The notes beneath the pieces are model-generated. The model had not been told where the DNA came from. It saw only the letters and a program-made list of their open reading frames with translations, and made no database searches. A program made the translations under genes and the position numbers. Of a stretch of DNA of 64,000 bases, positions 44,711 to 53,111 are shown piece after piece. The stretch comes from CAXBDP01 sp041689935 (GTDB taxonomy: Bacteria; Bacteroidota; Bacteroidia; Cytophagales; Cyclobacteriaceae). Each line of letters begins with the position of its first letter. Position 1 is the stretch's first letter. Location of the stretch: positions 1-64,000 of the forward strand of contig JBDNFI010000033.1 of NCBI GenBank assembly GCA_041689935.1. The letters run 5' to 3'.

Positions 44711-47700
44711 TTAAACTCTAGCTAGTCTAGCTGTTTTACTTGTGAAATAAACGTAAATCCCTGGTATCACATAAAGCGTTAAAAGAGTGGCGAAGATCAA
44801 TCCTCCAATTACCGCTATACCCATAGATACTCGACTTTCTGCGCCAGCACCTAAGGCTAATGCAATTGGAAGAATCCCTAAAATGGTAGACAAACTTGTC
44901 ATCAAGATTGGTCTGAAACGAGCTTGGGCAGCACCAACGATTGCTTCGTATATGGGCATGCCAATTGCCTTCCGTTGGTTGGCAAATTCTACAATCAGGA
45001 TACCATTTTTGGTCACAAGGCCAATCAACATAATGATACCGATCTCACTGAAAATATTTAGGGTTTGGTCGAATCTCCATAAGGATATCAATGCGCCTGC
45101 CAATGCCAAGGGTACAGTAAACATGATAATTAGTGGATCTCTAAAGCTCTCAAATTGAGCTGAAAGCACTAAGTATATCAATATTAAGGCAAAGCCGAAG
45201 GCGAAGTAAAGACTGCTAGAACTATCTTGAAATTCTTTAGATGCACCTGATAATGTGGTTGCAAACGTATCATCAAGTATTTCATCTGCAATTCTATCCA
45301 TTTCCGCTATGCCTTCTCCTAATGTCACACCACGACCAAGGTTTGCCGAAACCGTGGCAGAAACGTATCTATTATATCTATATAATTGAGGAGGAGTGGC
45401 AGATTCTGTAATAAACACCAAGTTATCCATTTGGATTAAATCTCCATTTGAGGACCTCACGTACAAAGATTTTAAATCCAAAGGCTCATTTCTATTTGAT
45501 CTAGAGACTTGCCCTATTACTTGGTACTGCTTGCCGTCCATTATAAAAAAGCCAAATCTAGAACCACTCAAACTCAATTGAAGGGTCTGAGCAATATCTC
45601 TGGTAGAAACACCTAAGTTTCTCGCTTTTTCTCTGTCTATCTCAATCTTTAATTCAGGTTTATTGAATTTCAAGTTCACATCAGCGTAACTGAATTTTGG
45701 ACTGTCTTTAGCTTGATCCAAAAAGGCTGGTATCACCTCTTGAAGTTTTTCAATAGTAGGTGCTTGAATCACATATTGGATTGGAGGTCCACCTCTTCTA
45801 TCTCCTATACTTTGAGATTGCGTAATGTTTGCCCTCGCCCCTGTGAGTGTGTTAATAAGTGGAGTTAAGTCATCGACAATTTCTTGTTGCGATCTAGTTC
45901 TTTCGCTTTTGTCTGTTAATACAATACGTAAAAAGCCTGAATTTACAGCACTTGTTCCGAAGCCTGGAGAGGTAATAGATACAACAGAAGCCAATTCTGG
46001 CACATTTTTATTGACTAAATCTACCATTTCTTCCAAGTACCTATCCATATACTCAAAAGTTGCCCCCTCTTGCCCTGAAGCATAAATTCTAAACTCTCCT
46101 CTATCTTCCATTGGTGAGAGTTCAGTTTTCACACGATTCTCTGTCATCATCAATCCGATGATTCCTGCTGAACCTAAAACAACTACGAAGGAAAGCCATT
46201 TCATTTTCATGAAGCTTTCTAAGGAGTTGTTGTAGCTTTCGCTTAGCCATTTGAAAAAAGGTTCTGTCGCATTATAGATCATATTGTGGTTTTTACGCTG
46301 CTTCAATAGCCTTGTACAAACCATTGGTGTAAGCGTAAGAGCAACAAACGAGGAAATGATAACTGCACCTGCTACTACTATTCCAAACTCTCTAAATAGT
46401 CGGCCTGTAAGCCCATCTAAGAAAATAACAGGTAAGAATACTGCCGCCAAGGCTACTGTCGTAGCAATTACAGCAAAGAATATTTCTGCTGTTCCCTTTT
46501 TACCTGCCTCGGTTGGCGATTCTCCATTTTCAATTTTGGTGTATATATTTTCAAGTACAACGATGGTATCATCCACCACCAATCCAATGGCCAGGACGAT
46601 ACCCAGTAGCGTAAGTACGTTAATTGAAAAGCCCATTATATACATAATGAAGAATGAGCCAATCAACGCAATTGGGATGGTTATTACAGGAATGATAGTA
46701 GTTCGCCAATCCCTAAAGAAGATAAAAATGATACCTACCACTAATAAAAAGGCGACCAAAATAGTTTGTTGGACTTCCTTAATAGAGTCTCTAATATAAG
46801 TAGTCACATCAAAACCCAAAACGGTACTAATATCTTCTGGTAAATCCTTCTTGATGGATTCCACCCGCTTATAGAACTCATCCGCAATGGCAATGGAGTT
46901 GGAGCCTGGCTGAGTGACTACCACCACGCCAACCATTGGCACTCTATCTCTTCTTAGAATGGTACGCTCATTTTCTGGAGCATATTCGGCATAGCCTAGA
47001 TCTCTAAAACGCACCACGTCATCCCCAGACTGCGTAATCACTAAGTCGTTAAACTCCTGAGGTGTGTTAAGTCTACCTAATGTACGAACTGTTAATTCAA
47101 TATTTTGCCCTTCAACTCGACCTGACGGAAGCTCAATATTTTCACGAGTCACCGCATTGAGGATGTCTAGCGGTGTCATATTGTATGCGACCAGTTTATC
47201 AGGATCCATCCATAGTCTCAAAGAATATCTTTTCGAACCCCAAACTTGTATTGTACTTACTCCAGGAATGGTTTGGATTCTCTCTTTGAATAAGTTTTCT
47301 GCAATTAATGTTAGATCAAGGAGAGAACGAGTTTCACTCTTTATCCCAAGGAAAATGATGGGTTGTGAATCTGCATCAGCTTTGGAAACTGTAGGAGGTT
47401 CGGCATCTGGGGGGAGGTTACCAATAGCTCTTGACACCCGATCGCGAACGTCATTTGCCGCTGCTTCCATATCAATGCCGAGTTCAAACTCCACGTTAAT
47501 ATTACTGCCGCCATCACGGCTAGTAGAAGTTAAACTCTTGATACCAGCAATACCATTTATAGACTCTTCTAAAGGTTCTGTAATTTGCGATTCAATGATG
47601 TCAGCATTTGCTCCAGAGTAGGATGTTGAAACCGAAACCGTAGGCGGATCCACACTAGGGTATTCCCTAATTCCCAATAAGTTGAAGCCAATGACACCAA

Positions 47701-47773
47701 AAATGATGATCGTGAGTGACATCACCACAGCCAATACAGGCCTGTCAATACTTATATTGGATAAGCTCGCCAT
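44711..47773 (-). CDS. RND-family efflux pump, inner-membrane component
   Basis: 1,020 residues, the length of AcrB/MexB-type HAE1 transporters. Twelve membrane helices flank two large periplasmic domains. Signatures: the N-terminal helix VLAVVMSLTIIIFGVIGF, YPSVDPPTVSVSTSYSGA, the proton-relay helix GIVLAIGLVVDDTIVVLENI with the paired Asp, GLVTKNGILIVEFANQ in the second half, and the C-terminal helix FATLLTLYVIPGIYVYF. The gene is preceded by the adaptor gene with a 3-base gap. It uses proton flow to expel drugs, lipids or fatty acids. The substrate is unknown, and no local regulator is present. Confidence 0.95.
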   Translation of the reverse strand: MASLSNISIDRPVLAVVMSLTIIIFGVIGFNLLGIREYPSVDPPTVSVSTSYSGANADIIESQITEPLEESINGIAGIKSLTSTSRDGGSNINVEFELGIDMEAAANDVRDRVSRAIGNLPPDAEPPTVSKADADSQPIIFLGIKSETRSLLDLTLIAENLFKERIQTIPGVSTIQVWGSKRYSLRLWMDPDKLVAYNMTPLDILNAVTRENIELPSGRVEGQNIELTVRTLGRLNTPQEFNDLVITQSGDDVVRFRDLGYAEYAPENERTILRRDRVPMVGVVVVTQPGSNSIAIADEFYKRVESIKKDLPEDISTVLGFDVTTYIRDSIKEVQQTILVAFLLVVGIIFIFFRDWRTTIIPVITIPIALIGSFFIMYIMGFSINVLTLLGIVLAIGLVVDDTIVVLENIYTKIENGESPTEAGKKGTAEIFFAVIATTVALAAVFLPVIFLDGLTGRLFREFGIVVAGAVIISSFVALTLTPMVCTRLLKQRKNHNMIYNATEPFFKWLSESYNNSLESFMKMKWLSFVVVLGSAGIIGLMMTENRVKTELSPMEDRGEFRIYASGQEGATFEYMDRYLEEMVDLVNKNVPELASVVSITSPGFGTSAVNSGFLRIVLTDKSERTRSQQEIVDDLTPLINTLTGARANITQSQSIGDRRGGPPIQYVIQAPTIEKLQEVIPAFLDQAKDSPKFSYADVNLKFNKPELKIEIDREKARNLGVSTRDIAQTLQLSLSGSRFGFFIMDGKQYQVIGQVSRSNRNEPLDLKSLYVRSSNGDLIQMDNLVFITESATPPQLYRYNRYVSATVSANLGRGVTLGEGIAEMDRIADEILDDTFATTLSGASKEFQDSSSSLYFAFGFALILIYLVLSAQFESFRDPLIIMFTVPLALAGALISLWRFDQTLNIFSEIGIIMLIGLVTKNGILIVEFANQRKAIGMPIYEAIVGAAQARFRPILMTSLSTILGILPIALALGAGAESRVSMGIAVIGGLIFATLLTLYVIPGIYVYFTSKTARLARV

Positions 47774-47776
47774 TGA

Positions 47777-48862
47777 TTAATTTTTTAAATTTGTTATTTC
47801 TACTGCAATCCCCGGTCTAAGTTGTAAAATGCCTGAAATAATTACTGTATCGCCTATATTTAGACCTCTGTCAATTTGAATCTCGCTTTCTGTTCTCCTT
47901 CCGATTTCAACGATTCTTTGCTCCGCTTTTCCATTTTTCACGACAAATACCATTTGAGAATCTGCCGTGGGAGTCACCGCAACAGAAGGAACAAAGATGG
48001 CAGAGTCTAGCTCTTCTAAAACAACCTCAATTCTGGCAAACTGGCCGGGCATTATTTTACTATTTGAATTTGGGGCAGTAGCGCGTAAGCGCAGTGTTCG
48101 AGTTGCTGGATCAATTAAAGGTTCTAATGCGTAGATTATCCCTTCATATTGATCAATGGTCCCATCTAAATCAAAATAGATTTTGTCTCCTACTCCTAAC
48201 AAACCAGCATATTTGGCGGGTATGGAAAATTCAATCTTTGCAGGGTCTATGTTATATATGTTAACTATAGAAACGGCTGGAGTAATGTAGCTGCCCTCAC
48301 TTATATTTCTAAGACCCACGATGCCATCAAAAGGAGCCCTAATTTGCGCTTTATTAATTTGAACTTCTAATAGTTTGATATCGGCTTCAGAGGTTCGTAA
48401 TTCTGTAAGGGCTATTTCATACTCTTCTCGGCTGATAGCTTCCCGCTCAAGAAGAATTTTTTGTCTGTATTCATTGTCTTCGTAAAGCTTTTTACTGAAT
48501 GTTAACTTTTCTAATTGGGCACTGGATTCCTCATCGTTTAGGCTTATCAGTAGATCGCCCTTTTTTACTCTCTGGCCTTCTTTGAAATAAATTTTTTCTA
48601 CAATGCCATTTAGTTCGCTTTTCAGATCCACTGACTCATTTGCTTGAATAGAGCCTGTTACTCTAATTTTATTTTCCATCTGCTGAGGCTTCAAAACCAA
48701 TGCATTTACCGGAAGAGCAGAATTGATGGATGAAATTGCGGGTCCGCTGCTAGCCGATTCTACACTATCCGATCCGCCAAACTCTATTTTTGGCAAAAGG
48801 AATAGAAAGATCAGAACTAGGACAATTATGAATACAATGATGTTTTTTGCCGTGCGGTTCAT
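47777..48862 (-). CDS. RND efflux periplasmic adaptor (membrane fusion protein)
   Basis: 361 residues with an N-terminal membrane anchor (NIIVFIIVLVLIFLFLL). Domains in order: barrel-sandwich lipoyl half VDLKSELNGIVEKIYFKEGQRVKKGDLLISL, a helical hairpin of ~60 residues (NEYRQKILLEREAISREEYEIALTELRTSEA), returning lipoyl half INKAQIRAPFDGIVGL, then beta-barrel and membrane-proximal domain. It bridges the pump and TolC channel. It is the first gene of the efflux operon. Start and length are normal. Confidence 0.94.
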   Translation of the reverse strand: MNRTAKNIIVFIIVLVLIFLFLLPKIEFGGSDSVESASSGPAISSINSALPVNALVLKPQQMENKIRVTGSIQANESVDLKSELNGIVEKIYFKEGQRVKKGDLLISLNDEESSAQLEKLTFSKKLYEDNEYRQKILLEREAISREEYEIALTELRTSEADIKLLEVQINKAQIRAPFDGIVGLRNISEGSYITPAVSIVNIYNIDPAKIEFSIPAKYAGLLGVGDKIYFDLDGTIDQYEGIIYALEPLIDPATRTLRLRATAPNSNSKIMPGQFARIEVVLEELDSAIFVPSVAVTPTADSQMVFVVKNGKAEQRIVEIGRRTESEIQIDRGLNIGDTVIISGILQLRPGIAVEITNLKN

Positions 48863-48913
48863 TCAGGTTCAATTTGGTGCTAGGAAAACAATTTATTAAG
48901 GTGGCCGGTTTAT

Positions 48914-49729
48914 TTAGCTATTTTTAATTTGTAAACGGAGGCTATGTCTGCTTTCAAGCAAAAATTTTAAAGATAAGTGGTTGAAGGCTTCTGGGGCTTC
49001 AATATTACAAACATGACCACATTTATCAATTACATTGAGCAAAGCACCAGATTGACCTTTAACTAATTGCTTCACTTGCGGCAAAAACATATAATCATCC
49101 TCACCCATTATATACAATGAGGGTAGTCTCAGGTCTTTTTCGTAAAAATATTTTAAAAGCTTATTTAAATCTTTCGTGAGGTTAAACCATCTAAGAAACT
49201 CCTTTTGACAAAGTTTTTTAGCCTCTCTTATAAATAGGTTTCTGGAAAGCGAATGCCTTTTTTTTGGCATGATAATCCATGCGATTAATTTATAAAGCCA
49301 CATATAGGGCACAAACCTTTTAATGGCATTTCCTATCGTCACCAAAAATTTCGACCTGATATTTAGACGAGCGATTGCACCGCCCATGATGAGGCTTTCC
49401 ACCCGCTCAGGCCAAAGCTCGCCAATGGTTCGCACTATAATAGTTCCGAGACTAATGCCCATAAAGTGAGCTTTCCTGATTTTGTGATGGTCAAGAACTT
49501 CTAAGATATCTTGGCTTACTTTTTCGAAAGTGTATTCACCCTTAAGGATATCCGTAAAAGTAACCTCCCTTGATTTTCCATGTCCTCTGAGATCAATGAG
49601 AAGTAAATTGAAATGTTCTTGGAAGGCCCGTATTTGTTTAAAGAATAAATTTGAACTTCCTCCTGCACCGTGTACAAAAACAAGCCATTCTTTATCTTCT
49701 CCAAGAAAATACGGTTTATTGTAGAGCAT
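48914..49729 (-). CDS. Alpha/beta hydrolase
   Basis: 271 residues, no signal peptide, cytoplasmic. Oxyanion HGAGGSSNLFFKQ, LLLIDLRGHGKS, nucleophile elbow GISLGT (G-x-S-x-G), acid near GEDDYMFLP and histidine CGHVCNIEAPEAFN complete a plausible Ser-Asp-His triad. A basic cap region RFVPYMWLYKLIAWIIMPKKRH could touch the membrane. It lies 51 bases upstream of the efflux adaptor gene in the same direction, so may share its transcript. The substrate is unknown. Confidence 0.8.
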   Translation of the reverse strand: MLYNKPYFLGEDKEWLVFVHGAGGSSNLFFKQIRAFQEHFNLLLIDLRGHGKSREVTFTDILKGEYTFEKVSQDILEVLDHHKIRKAHFMGISLGTIIVRTIGELWPERVESLIMGGAIARLNIRSKFLVTIGNAIKRFVPYMWLYKLIAWIIMPKKRHSLSRNLFIREAKKLCQKEFLRWFNLTKDLNKLLKYFYEKDLRLPSLYIMGEDDYMFLPQVKQLVKGQSGALLNVIDKCGHVCNIEAPEAFNHLSLKFLLESRHSLRLQIKNS

Positions 49730-49874
49730 GAATTCTTTAAATTGTCTTAATAACTAAGCAACAAACGCTTTGTTATCGTTTTCAAAAAGTTAAATTAGTG
49801 GGGCAAGCTAGTTTTGTAAGCAATATTTATTCTAATGGTACACCTAATTCCTTAAAAGGGTATGTTTGTAAATA

Positions 49875-49904
49875 GAAAAACCTCTCTCAGTTTATGAAAG
49901 AGGC
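49875..49904 (-). terminator. Terminator after superoxide dismutase gene (minus strand)
   Basis: On the minus strand a stem CCTCTTTC / GAGAGAGG with an 8-base loop is followed by TTTTTCTAT. It lies 20 bases past the superoxide dismutase stop. Confidence 0.8.
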
Positions 49905-49922
49905 TTTAATAAGTTAATGTAA

Positions 49923-50537
49923 TTATTTAGCTACTTTATATCTTCTAGCAACCTCATCCCAATTGATAACATTCCAGAATGCCGAAACGTAATCAGGACG
50001 GCGGTTTTGGTAATTTAGATAATAGGCATGCTCCCATACATCTAGTCCTAAAATAGGTGTGCCTGCGCACCCATTTGTTTCCACATCCATCAACGGATTA
50101 TCTTGGTTTGGTGTAGAACAAATTGCTAATGACCCATCGGCTTTTACAAAAACCCATGCCCAGCCAGATCCAAATCTTGTAGCTGCTGCCTTATTAAATT
50201 GTTCTTTCATAGCATCTAAGCTGCCAAACTGTGCGCTAATAGCTGCAGCCAGATCTCCTTGTGGAGTGCCTCCGCCATTTGGCGACATTACAGTCCAGAA
50301 GAGTGAGTGGTTGAAATGGCCACCACCATTGTTTCTTACTGCTACCGAGGCCTTACTTACATTCGCTAATATATCTTCAATACTTTTGTCTGCAAGGTCG
50401 GTGCCCTCTACAGCAGCATTTAAGTTATTTACATATCCTGCATGGTGTTTTCCATGGTGAATCTCCATCGTACGCCCATCTATATTTGGTTCTAGCGCAT
50501 TGAAGTCATAAGTTAATTTTGGTAATTCAAATGCCAT
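49923..50537 (-). CDS. Superoxide dismutase, Fe/Mn family
   Basis: 204 residues with the four metal ligands in their usual places: H27 (TMEIHHGKHHAGYVNNLN), a second His in GGGHFNHSLFW, and D and H in LDVWEHAYYLNYQNRRPDY near 155-165. GSGWAWVFVKADG is the mid-protein signature. No signal peptide. Iron or manganese specificity cannot be told reliably. It converts superoxide to peroxide, complementing katG at the other end of the window. It is a single-gene unit with terminator. Confidence 0.95.
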   Translation of the reverse strand: MAFELPKLTYDFNALEPNIDGRTMEIHHGKHHAGYVNNLNAAVEGTDLADKSIEDILANVSKASVAVRNNGGGHFNHSLFWTVMSPNGGGTPQGDLAAAISAQFGSLDAMKEQFNKAAATRFGSGWAWVFVKADGSLAICSTPNQDNPLMDVETNGCAGTPILGLDVWEHAYYLNYQNRRPDYVSAFWNVINWDEVARRYKVAK

Positions 50538-50578
50538 TTTGATTTATTATTATAGTTAAACAATTATTAAATTTACGA

Positions 50579-51040
50579 TTAATCCCTGAGTTTCCTAAAA
50601 AACCTATGCAGCAATTCAGTTGCTTCTTCTTTTAATATTCCGCCTACACATATTGTTTTTGGATGTAGCAATTCGTTGGACATCAAGCTGTAGCTTTTTT
50701 TATTATCAGCTGCCCCAAAAACGATTCTACCTATCTGTGACCAATTGAGGGCACTTGCGCACATACTGCAAGGCTCTAAAGTCACATATATACAACACTC
50801 GGAAAGATATTTGGTTCCCAAAAAATTGGCTGCTGCGGTAATTGCCAGCATCTCTGCGTGCGCAGTGGCATCAGTAAGTTTTTCTGTTTGATTATACGCC
50901 CTAGAAATGATTCTATTTCGGCAAACAACCACCGCACCTACCGGCACTTCATCCTCCTCAAAAGCATAATTCGCTTGCTTCATTGCCTCCCGCATGTAGC
51001 GGATATCATCAAATTCAGAATACTGTATGGACTGCATCAT
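50579..51040 (-). CDS. tadA: tRNA-specific adenosine deaminase (TadA)
   Basis: 153 residues. Zinc deaminase motifs: HAEMLAI (H-A-E, the general acid) and EPCSMCASALNWSQIGRIVFGAADNKKSYS (PCxxC). It forms inosine at the wobble position of tRNA-Arg. Length and the N-terminal block MREAMKQANYAFEEDEVPVGAVVV match TadA. It lies 41 bases upstream of the superoxide dismutase gene, with unclear functional linkage. Confidence 0.93.
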   Translation of the reverse strand: MMQSIQYSEFDDIRYMREAMKQANYAFEEDEVPVGAVVVCRNRIISRAYNQTEKLTDATAHAEMLAITAAANFLGTKYLSECCIYVTLEPCSMCASALNWSQIGRIVFGAADNKKSYSLMSNELLHPKTICVGGILKEEATELLHRFFRKLRD

Positions 51041-51251
51041 GCAAAAATGCTAAAGAATTTTCTCTTTATTCTTGATCTATCATAAAAGTCGGTACTCAAG
51101 TTAAATTTTGATAACAAAAAGCATAATTGATGATGTGTTTTGAAATCCTGAATCTTTTAAATTAAAATATTCGGATTCGAAGCCTTTTATCTTCGAGGCT
51201 AAGAACAATCTCCATATCCTTCTTAAATTGCAACCTCAAAACGAAATTGAA

Positions 51252-53012
51252 ATGATTAGAACGCACACTTGCGGTGAACTCCGTATGGCAGATATAGGTA
51301 CAGAAGTGACTCTTTGTGGTTGGGTACAGCGAATTCGCGATAAGGGAGGAATGGTTTGGATAGATATTCGTGATCGATACGGACTTACTCAATTAATGCT
51401 TGATGGGAGTAGCACAAATACTGACCTACTAGAAACGGCTCGGAATCTAGGTAGGGAATTTGTGATAAAAGCGGGAGGAAAAGTAATAGAGCGAATAAGC
51501 AAAAACGATAAAATGCCAACCGGCGATATCGAAATCAAACTTTCAGGTTTAGCAATACTGAACGGCTCCAAAGTGCCTCCATTCATAATCGAAGACGAGA
51601 CCGATGGGGGCGATGAGCTAAGAATGAAATACCGCTATTTGGATTTGCGCAGAAATTCGGTGCGAAAAAATCTCGAACTCCGCCATAAAATGATGCAGCA
51701 AACGCGTGCCTATTTGGATGGGTCAGACTTCATTGAAGTAGAGACACCTGTCTTGATCAAATCTACGCCTGAAGGAGCCCGCGATTTTGTGGTGCCAAGT
51801 AGAGTGCATGCTGGCGAATTTTATGCCCTCCCGCAATCTCCACAAACCTTCAAGCAATTATTAATGGTTTCTGGTTTTGACAGGTATTTCCAGATTGTAA
51901 AGTGCTTTAGAGATGAAGACCTACGAGCGGACAGACAGCCTGAATTTACCCAGATAGATTGTGAAATGTCTTTTGTTACCCAAGAAGATATTTTGCAAAC
52001 ATTCGAAGCACTTATTCGACATTTGTTTAGTAAAGTGAAAGGCGTGGAGCTGCCTAGTTTGAAAAGAATGACCTATGCAGATGCCATGCGTAAATATGGA
52101 AGCGATAAGCCCGATTTGCGTTTTGGGATGGAATTTTGCTACCTCACCGAGCTTGCTCAAGGCAAAGGGTTTCCAGTATTTGATTCCGCAGAAGCGGTGA
52201 TTGGGATTAATGCTACAGCCTGTTCAGGTTTTACACGTAAAGAACTAGATGCGCTTACGGATTTTGTGAAAAAGCCACAAATTGGAGCAAAAGGCTTGGT
52301 ATATCTCAGATATAACGAGGATGGAAGCTTAAAATCGAGTGTAGACAAGTTTTATTCAACGGATGAATTGGAAGCTTGGGCGAAGGCCTTCGATGCTAAA
52401 CCGGGTGATTTGATGCTCATACTAGCGGGAGGATTGGCAGTAACCCGTAAGCAGCTGAATGAACTTCGGTTGGAAATGGGGAATAAGCTTGGCTTGAGAG
52501 ATAGAAATACCTTTGTGCCTCTTTGGGTGCTTGATTTTCCGCTACTTGAGTGGGATGAAGAAGGCAATAGATTTCACGCAATGCATCACCCTTTCACATC
52601 CCCCAAGCCAGAAGATATCGAACTATTGATATCTAATCCTGGAGCAGTTAGAGCCAATGCCTATGATATGGTAATTAATGGAGTGGAAGTAGGTGGTGGA
52701 TCTATTAGAATCCATGATCGCACTATGCAAGAGCGCATGCTTTCTCTTTTAGGGTTTAGTCCTGAAGAAGCAAAAGCACAGTTTGGGTTTTTAATGGATG
52801 CGTTTGAATTTGGGGCACCGCCTCATGGAGGTATTGCCTTTGGCTTCGATAGGCTTTGCGCACTTTTTGGTGGAGTAGATTCGATTCGCGATTTTATTGC
52901 TTTTCCAAAAAATAATGCGGGCCGAGATGTAATGATTGATTCGCCTTCGCCTATTTCGAAAGAGCAACTTACAGAGCTCTACTTAGATATTAAGCAATCA
53001 AGCAAAGGATAA
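51252..53012 (+). CDS. aspS: Aspartyl-tRNA synthetase
   Basis: 586 residues from the ATG at 51252 (start MIRTHTCGELR); the in-frame TTG upstream is less likely. The N-terminal anticodon-binding OB-fold (VTLCGWVQRIRDKGGMVWIDIRDRYG) spans 1-105. The class II catalytic core has FRDEDLRADRQPEFTQIDCEMSF (motif 2) and GAPPHGGIAFGFDRLCALFGG (motif 3). The bacterial GAD insertion is present around 280-400. Two GCGGGAGG octamers lie within. It is followed by a terminator. Confidence 0.97.
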   Translation: MIRTHTCGELRMADIGTEVTLCGWVQRIRDKGGMVWIDIRDRYGLTQLMLDGSSTNTDLLETARNLGREFVIKAGGKVIERISKNDKMPTGDIEIKLSGLAILNGSKVPPFIIEDETDGGDELRMKYRYLDLRRNSVRKNLELRHKMMQQTRAYLDGSDFIEVETPVLIKSTPEGARDFVVPSRVHAGEFYALPQSPQTFKQLLMVSGFDRYFQIVKCFRDEDLRADRQPEFTQIDCEMSFVTQEDILQTFEALIRHLFSKVKGVELPSLKRMTYADAMRKYGSDKPDLRFGMEFCYLTELAQGKGFPVFDSAEAVIGINATACSGFTRKELDALTDFVKKPQIGAKGLVYLRYNEDGSLKSSVDKFYSTDELEAWAKAFDAKPGDLMLILAGGLAVTRKQLNELRLEMGNKLGLRDRNTFVPLWVLDFPLLEWDEEGNRFHAMHHPFTSPKPEDIELLISNPGAVRANAYDMVINGVEVGGGSIRIHDRTMQERMLSLLGFSPEEAKAQFGFLMDAFEFGAPPHGGIAFGFDRLCALFGGVDSIRDFIAFPKNNAGRDVMIDSPSPISKEQLTELYLDIKQSSKG

Positions 53013-53041
53013 GTACTGTTAGCATAAAATTTGATTAGATT

Positions 53042-53075
53042 AAAATGTCCTCAGATTATGAAGGGCATTTTTTTT
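53042..53075 (+). terminator. Terminator after aspS
   Basis: Stem AAAATGTCC / GGGCATTTT, loop of 12 bases, T8 run. It lies between aspS and the phosphatase gene. Confidence 0.85.
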
Positions 53076-53111
53076 GTATATTCGGGCCTTAAGAATACCC
53101 ATAATTACTGA

